Source: Hordeum vulgare subsp. vulgare
Lineage: Eukaryota; Streptophyta; Magnoliopsida; Poales; Poaceae
Reading direction: 5' to 3'
Assembly (NCBI RefSeq): GCF_904849725.1
Contig: NC_058518.1
Span: 215,028,741 to 215,092,740 of the forward strand
Length of the DNA stretch: 64,000 nt
In this document: positions 54,887-64,000 of the stretch, piece by piece
How the letters are laid out: each line of letters opens with the position of its first letter
Position numbering within the stretch: the first letter of the stretch is position 1
Position numbers and translations under genes: made by a program
The notes under the pieces: generated by a model
Told to the model about the DNA's origin: nothing
Databases searched by the model: none
Seen by the model: only the letters and a program-made list of their open reading frames with translations

Positions 54887-56919
54887 GTAGTTATAAAAAT
54901 TCATCCAAGGGTTCTCTGAAATACTACATTTTTTTAAATGTCACTCGAAGAATCATAGTTTTTCACTTGTTAAATCTTTTAACAAAAATCATTTAAAATC
55001 AAATTTTAAATAAAAAGTAAAAGGGCTACAGCCCCTGGCATGGCTTGGCCTAGGACTGGGCCGGCCCACTAGCCAGCCAACCAGCCTGCCGAGGCGCGCG
55101 CGCCGTCGGGTTTGAACGTGACGCGCTGGCCCCTACGGTGAGTGGTTGTGGGCAGCGAGGGAGGGAGAGATGGGCCACCTACAGGTGGGGCACACCTGTC
55201 AGGGTCGTCTCCTACCTCTGGCCAAAGAGGAGGAGGAGCACGCTGGCGTGGCTACCGACATCCTCGGGCCCTAATGACGATAGGAATGGGTCCGACTCCT
55301 CGTCGCCTACCTGTTGGTGGTAGAGTCGACAGCGGAGGGGCTCTGGTTCACGGCGACGAGGTTTCCGTGGTGGAGGGGTTTCGGGTGAAGGCGAAGGTGG
55401 CAGCTACGGGCACGGATTCGCTCGGGGAAGAGGGGGGGAAAGCTTCCTGGTGTCATGAGGAGTGCTCTGGTGGGCAGAGGGACGCGAGAATCGACGTGTA
55501 GCCGGAGATCGACCGGAGCTCCGAGGTAGAGGGGCCTAGGTCCGTCTCGAGCTCCGAGGCTCGGCTTGCTCAATGGGGTGGTTAGGGAGGTGACTGAGGT
55601 CTCAGTGAGGTGGAGTGAGGGGTTCTGGAGTGAGGGGAAGGGCTATTTATAGGCCCGCGATGGTGAGCCGACTCGGGAGCGCATGTGATCCACCTTGGCG
55701 TGCATGGGGTGCAGGAAGAGGCTAGGGTCGAAACCACGGTCTCAGGACATGGTTTTGGACCTCCAAGACTCACTCCAGGAGAGAGGGAGAGAGAAGAGAT
55801 GAGCTATTGTGGCCGCGCTCCTTTGGAGCTTCTGGTGCGCGCGGGCATGCATCGCACCTTCTCTTAGCGCGGGAAAGGAGGGGCCCTGAGGGCTGCCTGA
55901 TGCAGTAGGGCTGTTGGGGGAGAGGAGAGACACCGCGGGGAGGCTGGAACTGGCCGAGGGAGTCGCCCCCACCTCAGTTGCTCTCTGTAGGGCGCCCAGA
56001 GCGGAGCTTTGGCATGCCACGGCATGCTGGCGCGCTCTGGGGTGCCTTGGACGTGTCTAACGTGTCCTGGGCACTGGCTTCGAGATGCCTAACCGTTGGA
56101 GTCCCGTGGGAGCCTCGACTGGTCAATGGAAGACAAGAAAACAGGTGTTGTCAGCCTTGGGCTAAAGCTTAAATTGGAGATTTCAGTTTATCTATTCCTT
56201 CCAAAGGGAGTGTGGGCAACTAAAGTCCCACAAATCCCATTTTTGGCATGGAGTTGCTCTAACTTCATACTGGACACAAGGGGTTTTGCAATTATTTGGT
56301 GACCTTAACCACCTTGGATCAAGGTGAAACTTTATATGGGCACCAAATATGTAGGGATACCACTGGAATTTCTATGAATTTATTGAGAATATTTGTTTTG
56401 GAAATATTTCGAAATGTCAAAACAGAAATAAAATGTTTTGCGGGTTTTAAACAAATAATTATAATATAAATAGGGGTTGAAAACCTTTTGTATAGAAAAT
56501 ATATATCCTTCTAAGTATCACCAAATTTTCTTAGATTTTTCTAAGGCAGAAAAGTATTTTTCCATATAGGAATACCATTTCTGGCCTGAGAAATAGACAT
56601 GCAAATAAAATAGGGAAATAATTCATAAAATAATTATTTATGGTTTTGGTGAGCTATAATGGTTTTAGAACCAAATCAACAACTTTGGGTGAGACCACTT
56701 CTTGCCATCAAGGACTTGTAGTGCAACCCAAAGTAGGGTTTTGTATTTACCAGAAATAAGAAAAAGGTTTTTAAAAATAATTAAGTTAGGTGAAATATGG
56801 TTTTTGGTATCACATAATAAAGCATTCAGCATACAATGACAATCATGGCACACACAACATTAGTTTTGAAAAAAATTTAATGAACTCAGGTTTTTGAATT
56901 ACAAAAAAAGTGAAAAAAA

Positions 56920-58417
56920 ATTAGTTTTGAAGGGGAAACTGCACAGTCCTGTTGTCCGCTGCTCGCCAGTCCTTCCCCACGTCATCCTTGACTCCCGAGG
57001 CTGGACCTCGCCTCGGAATATCCGCCGCTCCGGAGGAGTCATGAGGAGCCCCCCTATGGGTCTTTAAGCTGCTCCTCCTCGTGAGGCTTGGCCCCTCGCG
57101 AGGGCCTTGCCATGTGTGGTACCGGGACCGTTGGTTTTTCGTCGATGGAGTGGGCCAGCCTTGGGCCGCACGCTGGTAGGTCTGGGTACCCCCATTCCCA
57201 GAACGCTGACAATCAAGAATCACATGGCCCTGGGAGAGCGTCAACATTATGTAATATATTTTCGCCTTAAGTAGTAGTTGTATATTACGGTTGGGGTGCC
57301 TTTGTTCTTTCCACGAGGTCCTCTGTTTCCCTTCGTGTGTTTCCTACGCTCTACTCGGAGTGGTCCCTTAGCAGGTGGCTCCAGAGGCCCTCATAATTGA
57401 CGTGCGGCGGGGGCTTTGGGGCGGCAGCCCGGGAGCCCTACTTAGAACTTGCCCTTACTTGGCTAGGTTTTCTCCTCGCGTTCCATTGGCCTTCCTACAC
57501 CACGAACTCCTTGGGGGCAGCCTCTCGGCACGGCCCCGGGGCACTTCTAAGCCCTTGACAACGGTTGCTTGTGTGAGCCTCGCGAGGAAGGTGCGCTCAC
57601 GAGGGACTTGTCCGTGCAGCTTGGCGATGGACCAATCCAAAGCCGTGGCACACGCCGCGAGGTCGCAAATAGATGTTTGTGGGCCTCTCCAGGCCAACAA
57701 GCCCAACAGAGCAGCGTGCAAATGTGTGGGTGCCCTTCACCTCGCGAGGGGAATCGGGATGGCGCAGGGCCCCTGCGACTAAGAGTCGAGCACGACACGT
57801 GGCACGCGACGGGGCGCGGTGCGCTCCCACTTCCCCATGACGCCTCGGCAACTGCAAAGTGCTGACATAAACCTGCACGTGGCGTGGGGACATCATTGCC
57901 CCTATTAACCTTCCGCTCGTTGAATGCGGGCAAGGAGGCGCGGGCTGAACACCCACTTGGAAGCCCCATATAAGGGCAAGGGGAAGGGTCTCCTACCCCG
58001 ACTTCCTCCATCCTTGCTCTTCGTTCTTGCTCATTGTTGCCGCAGTAATGGCTCCAGTGAAGTGATCCTCTGCCACCGAGAAAGAGAACGTAGTGAAGGG
58101 GGAGCCGGGGCGCAGCGGCCGGTCAGGGGAACACGCCACTCCCGTGTGCAGTTCATCATGCTCGAAGCACCTCTCGGGGGACACGGGTGCTCCCCGCCGG
58201 TGGCTCATGCCGGCCCGAGTAGCGGCGGGAGGGGTTCTATTCGCAAGCACGAGCATGGCGGACGAGGCGTCCACAGACAGGGCGAGCGGTATGGAAAAGA
58301 TACCTGGCCTCTCAGGTCGATAAGTCACTCCGCAAACGCGGCCCGTGAGTTCATTATACGGATGGAGGGTAGGACTCACACCTAGCTACGACTCCCGGAC
58401 TCTTTCACGGAGGAGAT
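56920..58417. other. Right arm of element E
   Basis: GC-rich with CCTCGCGAGG palindromes. The segment at 57600-57690 resembles 49690-49800. A plus-strand ATATAAG at about 57966 followed by an ATG at 58048 (then a stop after four codons) looks like a relic promoter and start. No domain is recognised in any frame. Confidence 0.4.
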
Positions 58418-60188
58418 TGTTGGAAATATGCCCTAGAGGAAATGATAAAATAGTTATTATTATATTTCCTGTTTCAAGATAATCGTTTATTATCCATGCT
58501 ATAATTGTATTGAATGAAAGCATAGATACATGTGTGGATATATAGACAAAACAATGTCCCTTGTAAGCCTCTAGTTTACTAGCCAGTTGATCAAGGATGG
58601 TTAAGGTTTTCTGACCATATGCAAGTGTTGTCACTTGATAACTGGATCACATCATTAGGAGAATGATGTGATGGACAAGACCCAAACTATGAACGTAGCA
58701 TGTGATCGTGTCATTTTGTTGCTATTGTTTTCTGCGTCTCAAGTATTCATTCCTATGACCATGAGATCATGTAACTCACTAACACTGGAGGAATACCTTG
58801 TGTGTATCAAACGTCACAACGTTACTGGGTGACTAAAAAGGTGCTCTACAGGTATCTCCGAAGGTGTCCGTTGAGTTAGCATGGATCAAGACTGGGATTT
58901 GTCACTCCGTGTGACGGAGAGGTATCTCGGGGCCCACTCGGTAATACAACATCACAAATAAGCCATGCAAGCAATGTGACTCAAGTGTTAGTCACGGGAT
59001 CTTAAATTACGGAATGAGTAAAGAGACTTGCCGGTAACAAGATTGAAATATGTATAGAGATACCGACGATCAAATCTCGGGCAAGTAACATACCGAAGGA
59101 CAAAGGGAATGTTATTCGGGATTATACGAATCCTTCGCACAGAGCTTCAACCGACAATATCTTCGTAGAATATGTATGATCCAATACGGACATCCAGGTC
59201 CCGCTATTGGATATTGACCGGGGAGTTTCTCAGGTCATGTCTGCATAGTTCTCGAACCCGCAGGGTCTGCACACTTAAGGTTCGGTGATGTTTCGGTATA
59301 GTTGAGTTATAGGTGTTGGTGACCGAAGGTTGTTCGGAGTCCCGGATGAGATCACGAGCTGGACGAGGGTTTCCAAAATGGTCCAAAAACGAAGATTTAT
59401 ATATAGGATGGTTTCATTTGGTCACCGGAAAGATTTCGGGCATTACCGACAGTGACCGAGAGTGATGAATGGGTTCCGGGTTTTCACCGGGAGGGCCCCA
59501 CCCACCCGGGAGTGATCCCAATAGTCCTAGGGTGGCACACCAGCCCACTAAAACCTTAGTGGCTTGGTGAGGCCAGCCCAAGTGGGCTATGGCGCCACAA
59601 GAAGAAAAACAAAAGAAAAGAAAAAAGAGGGAGGTGGGAAGGAAGAGGACGACTCCTCCTTCCCAAACCGAATTGGAGCTTGAGTCCTCCTCCTCCTTTT
59701 GGCCTCGGCTAGGCCCTACCCTCCTCTTGTATATACTAGAGGTTTCAGGGTTTTTGAGACACAACTTTGCCACGTGCAACTCAAACTATAACTCATAGTT
59801 CTTCCTCTAGATCAGATTTTTGCGGAGCTCGGGCGGAGCCCTGCAGGAATAGATCATCGCCATCACCGGCGCGCCATCACGCTGCTGGAGAACTCATCTA
59901 CTTCCCCGTCTCTCTTGCTAGATCAAGAAGGCGGAGATCGTCGTCGAGCTGTACGTGTGCTGAACGCGGAGCTGTCGTCCGTTCGGTGCTAGATCGACAC
60001 AGATCGTGGGACGACGGTGATTTGAATCACGAAGCTGTACCACTACATCAACCGCATTTCTTAATGCTTCCCGCTTACCGATCTACAAGGGTATGTGGAT
60101 CCGACCTCCCTGTCGTAGATGAACATCACCACGATAGGTATTCGTGTGCGTAGGAAATTTTTTGTTTCCCATGCAACGTTCCCCAACA
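58418..60188 (+). repeat. 5' LTR of the Angela-type Copia
   Basis: 1771 bp, TG...CA. Contains the family's TATA box (59397-59406) and the terminal ATCACCACGATAGG...TTCCCCAACA. Small frames within are not genes. Confidence 0.95.
59397..59406 (+). promoter_or_regulatory. TATA box of the Angela-type LTR
   Basis: TTATATATAGG, the only TATA-like run in this part of the LTR, roughly 780 bp before the LTR end. Confidence 0.5.
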
Positions 60189-60189
60189 G

Positions 60190-60203
60190 TGGCATCATGA
60201 GCG
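60190..60203 (+). promoter_or_regulatory. Primer-binding site of the Angela-type Copia
   Basis: TGGCATCATGAGCG two bases after the LTR. It resembles the initiator-Met tRNA complement (TGGTATCAGAGC) with changes. Confidence 0.6.
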
Positions 60204-61440
60204 AGGTTCATGTGTAGATGTAATCTCGAGTAGAACACAAAAGTTTTTGTGGGTGTTGACGTTCGATCTGTTGCCCTCCTTAGTCTTTTCTCGATTTAGC
60301 GGTATTGTTGGATTGAAGCGGCCTGGACCAACATTACTTGTACGCTGACGAGAGACCGGTTTCATCCACCAACATGTAACTTGTTGCATAAAGAGGACTA
60401 GCGGGTGTCAGCTTCTTCTACTTTAGTTGAATTGGATTTGACCGAGGCGGTCCTTGGAGAGAGGTTAAATAGCAATTTGCACATCTCCGTTGTGGTTTTT
60501 GCGTAAGTAAAGATGTGATCATACTAGATACCCATAGCAGCCATGTAAAACATGCAACAACAAATTAGAGGATGTCTCACTTGTTTTTGCAGGGTATGCT
60601 TGTGATGTGATATGGCCAAAGACATGATGTGATATATTGGATGTATGAGATGATCATGTTGTAATAGTTAACACCGACTTGCACGGCGATGCTACGACAA
60701 CTGGCAGTAGCCATAGGTTTGTCTTTAAACTAACGTTTGTGTTTGCAGATGCGTTTACTATATTGCTAGGTTGTAGCTTTATTAGTAATAGCATAGATAA
60801 CACTACACCATCGATGGCAACATGATGATGGAGATCATGGTGTGGCGCCGATGACGATGAAGATCATGCCGGTGCTTTAGTGATGGAGATCAAGAAGCAC
60901 AAGATCATGGCCATATCATGTCGCTTATGAATTGCATGTGATGTTAATCCTTTTATGCACCTTATCTTGCTTAGAACGAAGGTAGCATTATAAGGTGATA
61001 CCTCACTAAAATTGCAAGATAAAATTGTGTTCTCCCCGACTATGCACCGTTGCGAGAGTTCGTCGTTTCGAGACACCACGTGATGATCGGGTGTGATAGA
61101 CTCAACGTTCACATACAACGGGTGCAAAACAGTTGCACACGCGGAACACTCGGAACTTGACGAGCCTAGCATGTGCAGACATGGCCTCGGAACACAAGAG
61201 ACCAAAAGGTCGAGCAAGAATCATATAGTTGATATGATTAGCATAGAGATGTTTACCACTCAAACTATACTCAACACACGTGATGATCTAACTTGAGTTA
61301 GTGAATTTGGATCATGCCACACTCAAGTAACTAGAGGGATGTCTATTTGAGTGGGAGTTTATTAGTAATTTGATTAGTCAAACTCTAATTGTCTTGAACA
61401 TAGTCTAAGTCCACCTTGCAATATTTTATGTTGTAGATCA
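60204..61440 (+). other. Untranslated leader of the Angela-type Copia
   Basis: About 1.24 kb without a supported gene. Long leaders are usual for BARE/Angela elements and include dimerisation and packaging signals in relatives; none can be pinpointed here. Confidence 0.7.
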
Positions 61441-62310
61441 ATGGCTCACGCAGTAGCAACCCTGAATTTCAGTACGTTCCTAGAGCAAGCTAAGCTGAAA
61501 GATGATGGTAGCAACTTTGTAGACCGGGCTCGTAATCTTAGGCTCACCCTACAAGCTGGGAAAAAGAATTATGTCCTTGATGCTGCGCTAGGAGATGAAC
61601 CACCCGCTACATGTGACCAAGATGTTTTGAACGCTTGGCAATCACGTAAGGAGGACTACTCAGTGGTTCAATGTGCAGTCTTGTATGGCTTGGAACTGGG
61701 ACTTCAACAACGCTTTGAGCATCATGGAGCATATGAGATGTTCTAGGAGTTGAAGTTTATCTTTTAGAAGAATGCCCGGATCAAGAGGTATGAGACCTCC
61801 GATAAATTCTATGCTTGCAAGATGGAGGAGAATTTTTCAATCAGTGAACATGTGCTCAAAATGTCTGGGTACTCAAACCATCTAGCTGAGCTAGGGATTG
61901 AACTCCCGCAAGAGGCTATCACTGACAGAATTCTTCAATCACTACCACCTAGCTATAAGAGCTTTGTGTTGAACTATAACATGCAAGGGATGAAAAAGTC
62001 ACTCGACGAGTTATTCGCGATGTTGAAAGTCGCGGAGTCAGAACTCCGGAAAGAGCATCAAGTGTTGATGGTCAATAAGACCACTGGTTTCAAGAGAAAC
62101 GGCAAAGGCAAGAAGGGTAACTCCAAGAAGAGTGGCAAAACTGTTGCCAATCTGACGAAGAAACCCAAGGTTGGACCTAAGCCGGAAACAGAGTGCTATT
62201 ATTGCAAGGGGATGGGTCACTCGATGCGCAACTGCCCCAAGTATTTGGCTGATAAGAAGGCGGCCAACGTAAAACTAGGTATATGTGAGATACATGTTAT
62301 TGATGTGTAA
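61441..62310 (+). pseudogene. Gag of the Angela-type Copia (three in-frame stops)
   Basis: The ATG at 61441 opens MAHAVATLNFSTFLEQAKLK, the usual start. TAG stops at 61744-61746 and 61765-61767 break it, and the same frame resumes with YETSDKFYACKMEENFSISE, ITDRILQSLPPSYKSFVLNY and a Lys-rich basic region. The nucleocapsid knuckle is intact: C-Y-Y-C-K-G-M-G-H-S-M-R-N-C (C-x2-C-x4-H-x4-C, about 62190-62235). A third stop, TAA at 62308-62310, separates it from protease, with which it would be continuous. Gag forms the cytoplasmic virus-like particle. Confidence 0.92.
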
Positions 62311-62703
62311 CTAACCAAATCTCGTAGTAGTTCCTCGGTATTTGATACCGGTTCTGTTGCTCATATTTGCAAGTCGAAACAGGACTTCCGGAATAAACAA
62401 AGGCTGGCGAAGGATGAAGTGACGATGCGCGTGGGAAATGGTTCCAAGGTTGATGCAATCGCCGTCGGCACAGTCTCTCTTCAATTACCATCAGGATTAG
62501 TTATGAACTTAAATAATTGTTATATAGTGCCTGCGTTAAGCATGAACATTATATCTGGATCTTGTTTATTGCGAGACGGTTACTCTTTTAAGTCAGAGAA
62601 TAATGGTTGTTCTATTTTTGTGAGTAATATCTTTTATGGTCATGCACCCAACGTGAGGAGTTTGTTCATATTGAATCTTGATTGTGATGACACACATACA
62701 TAA
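62311..62703 (+). pseudogene. Protease of the Angela-type Copia
   Basis: Same frame as Gag. The active site reads SVFDTGSVAHICKSKQ with D-T-G intact, followed by MRVGNGSKVDAIAVGTVSLQ and IVPALSMNIISGSCLLRDGY. The domain is complete (about 110 residues), but TAA at 62701-62703 and TGA at 62707-62709 cut the polyprotein before integrase. Confidence 0.9.
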
Positions 62704-62748
62704 CATTGAGACCAAAAGTCGAGAGTTAACAATGATAGCGCAACTTTT

Positions 62749-63258
62749 TTGTGGCACTGTCGCTTACATCATATTGGAGTAAAGCGCATGAAGAAACTCC
62801 ATATCGATGGGCTTTTAGAGTCACTTGATTTTGAATCACTTGACACATGCGAACCATGCCTCATGGGCAAGATGACTAAGACTCCGTTCTCCGGAACAAT
62901 GGAGCGGGCAAGTGACTTGTTGGAGATCATACATACTGATGTGTGCGGTCCAATGATTGTGGAGGCGCGCAGCGGATATCCTTATTTTCTCACCTTCACT
63001 GATGATTTGAGTAGGTATGGATATATCTACTTGATGAAGCACAAGTCAAAAACGTTTGAGAAGTTCAAGCAATTTCAAAGTGAAGTTGAAAATCATCGTA
63101 ACAAGAAGATCAAGTTCCCACGATCTTATCGAGGGGGTGAATATCTAAGTTTCGAGTTTGGTGCTCACTTAAGACAATGTGGAATCGTTTCACAATTGCC
63201 ACCGCCTGGAACACCACAGCGTAATGGTGTTTCGAACATCATAATCGTACTTTGTTAG
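62749..63258 (+). pseudogene. Integrase N-terminus and core of the Angela-type Copia (broken)
   Basis: Zinc-binding GAG-pre-integrase part: LWHCRLHHIGVKRMKKLH and DTCEPCLMGK (H-H-C-C). Core: the first catalytic Asp in HTDVCGPM is present. The second, expected in the D-R-G-G-E-Y motif, is replaced by Tyr (SYRGGEYLS, about 63130). A 1-base loss near 63230, just after PQRNGVS, shifts the frame before the catalytic Glu. Two independent lesions remove activity. Confidence 0.9.
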
Positions 63259-63860
63259 ATATGGTCTGATATATGATGTGTCTTACCAATTTGCCGTTAT
63301 CATTTTGGGGTTATGCATTAGAGACAGCTGCATTCACTTTAAATAGGGCACCGTCAAAATCCGTTGAGACGACACCATATGAGCTTTTGCATGGCAAGAG
63401 TCCAAATTTGTCGTTTCTTCAAGTTTGGGGATGCGATGCTTATGTCAAAAAGCTGGAACCCAAAGAAGAAAAGTGTGTCTTCATAGGTTACCTAAAGGAG
63501 ACAGTTGGGTACACCTTCTATCTCAGATCCAAGGGTAAAGTGTTTGTTGCTAAGAATGGAGCTTTTCTTGAGAAGGAGTTTCCCTCGAAAGAATTGAGTG
63601 GGAAGAAGATGGAACTTGATGAGGTTGTAGAACCTTTGCTCCCTCTAGATGGTGGCGCATGGCAGGGGGAAACCTCTGTCGAGGCAACACCAGTTGAGGA
63701 GGATGCTAATGATGATGATCATGAAGCTTCGGATCAAATTACTATCGGACCTAGCAGGTCGACAAGATCACGTACTGCTCCTAAGTGGTATGGTAATCGT
63801 ATCTTATCTATCATGTTGTTAGACAACAATGAACCTCGAATTATGAAAAAGCAATGGTGA
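63259..63860 (+). pseudogene. Integrase C-terminal region of the Angela-type Copia
   Basis: Continues in a new frame with NLPLSFWGYALETAAFTLNR, APSKSVETTPYELLHGKSPN, VWGCDAYVKKLEPKEEKCVF and IGYLKETVGYTFYLRSKGK, the Copia integrase C-terminus. An acidic linker (DANDDDHEASDQ) and SRSTRSRTAPKWYGNRI before RT follow. Another frameshift lies near 63840. Confidence 0.9.
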
Positions 63861-64000
63861 GCCAGGATTCCAACAAATTGCTGGAGGCCATGAAGTCCGA
63901 GATAGGATCTATATATGAAAACAAAGTGTGGACATTGGAAGTATTACCTGAAGGTCGCAAGGCTATTCAGAACAAATGAATCTTTAAGAAGAAGACGAAC
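63842..64000 (+). pseudogene. Start of reverse transcriptase of the Angela-type Copia (partial)
   Basis: Frame YEKAMVSQDSNKLLEAMKSE then IYENKVWTLEVLPEGRKAIQ, the RVT_2 N-terminus. A TGA at 63977-63979 replaces the Trp codon of the conserved K-W-I-F-K-K-K segment. Cut by the window edge. Confidence 0.88.

Larger units (their letters stand above)
52807..56919 (-). mobile_element. D2, second copy of the D1 LTR-like block
   Basis: Begins TGTGGGGACCCTGACT like D1 and follows it through the AT-rich half, the GC-rich part and the TATA box at about 55643-55653. It is longer because of a 183-bp and a 124-bp insertion. The last 12 bases present in D1 (CAGGGTGTGACA) are missing; the match ends in an A-rich run near 56919. 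No target duplication can be confirmed. No protein-coding gene. Confidence 0.65.
48979..58417 (-). mobile_element. Element E, GC-rich non-coding LTR-type element, split by D2
   Basis: At 48979 and again at 52671 the same start is seen (TGTCG-A-TT/AG...CTCCGCA-A-CC), each the U5 end of a minus-oriented LTR. The second is followed inward by a primer-like TTTGGCACGCAAGGT. Between them are tandem repeats and no pol gene. The arm beyond D2 (56920-58417) shares diverged similarity with 49690-49800. This suggests a non-coding LTR retrotransposon derivative. Outer ends and family are uncertain. Confidence 0.5.
58418..64000 (+). mobile_element. Angela/BARE/WIS-type Copia retrotransposon, 5' part
   Basis: 5' LTR 58418-60188, degraded initiator-Met primer site, leader, gag, protease, integrase and the first codons of RT, leaving the window at 64000. 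The LTR ends TGTTGGAAATATGCCCTAGA and ACGTTCCCCAACA are those of Angela/BARE-1/WIS. Several stops and frameshifts show it is dead. The 5 bases before it (GAGAT, 58413-58417) should recur after its 3' LTR. Confidence 0.95.

Overview
The window reads as an intergenic block from a large-genome grass, very probably a Triticeae species (wheat, barley, rye or Aegilops). It contains an Angela/BARE/WIS-type Copia LTR, a Maximus/SIRE-type Copia element with its extra 3' ORF, an Athila-lineage Gypsy element whose LTR starts TGATACGTCTCC, several Tat-lineage Gypsy elements, and a Thalos-like Stowaway MITE. I find no intact host gene, tRNA, rRNA or CRISPR array. Almost all long ORFs are decayed retrotransposon genes or chance frames. 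Family names come from recognising LTR ends, primer sites and protein motifs, not from a database search. Element letters (A to J) are mine.

Layout. Positions 1-30202 are a stack of insertions. Gypsy B (minus; LTR 29841-30202, gag-protease 26566-29814) is cut by Gypsy C (minus; LTR 26082-26565, gag to 24653). C is cut by Gypsy A (minus; 5' LTR 24183-24652, continuing at 3780-1 with gag, protease, RT and RNase H). A is cut by Athila-type element G (plus; 3781-24146, target repeat GCGAT). G holds two further insertions: D1, a 3.57-kb LTR-like block (3811-7380) in its 5' LTR, and F (13045-21998), a complete Tat-type element with 558-bp LTRs and a perfect TGCTT target duplication. Positions 30203-43880 hold Copia element H (minus; LTR, env-like ORF, pol, gag, LTR), and past its second LTR a repeated partial copy of the 3' region (H2). 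Positions 43881-48978 are a truncated plus-strand Gypsy (J). Positions 48979-58417 are a GC-rich, mostly non-coding LTR-type element (E) interrupted by D2 (52807-56919), a second copy of the D1 family that carries two MITE-like insertions. Positions 58418-64000 are a plus-strand Angela-type Copia running off the right edge.

The most interesting unit is F. It has gag and protease but no reverse transcriptase, RNase H or integrase. In their place are eleven 70-bp tandem repeats, followed by a fragment matching 40S ribosomal protein S3a, part of which is itself amplified into a 56-bp tandem repeat. Downstream on the opposite strand lies a decayed multi-exon gene of the type found as an additional antisense ORF in Tat-lineage elements. 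Four of its introns have GT...AG ends, and at least three junctions keep the reading frame. G likewise stops after protease, so both inner elements are non-autonomous and must have depended on enzymes supplied in trans.
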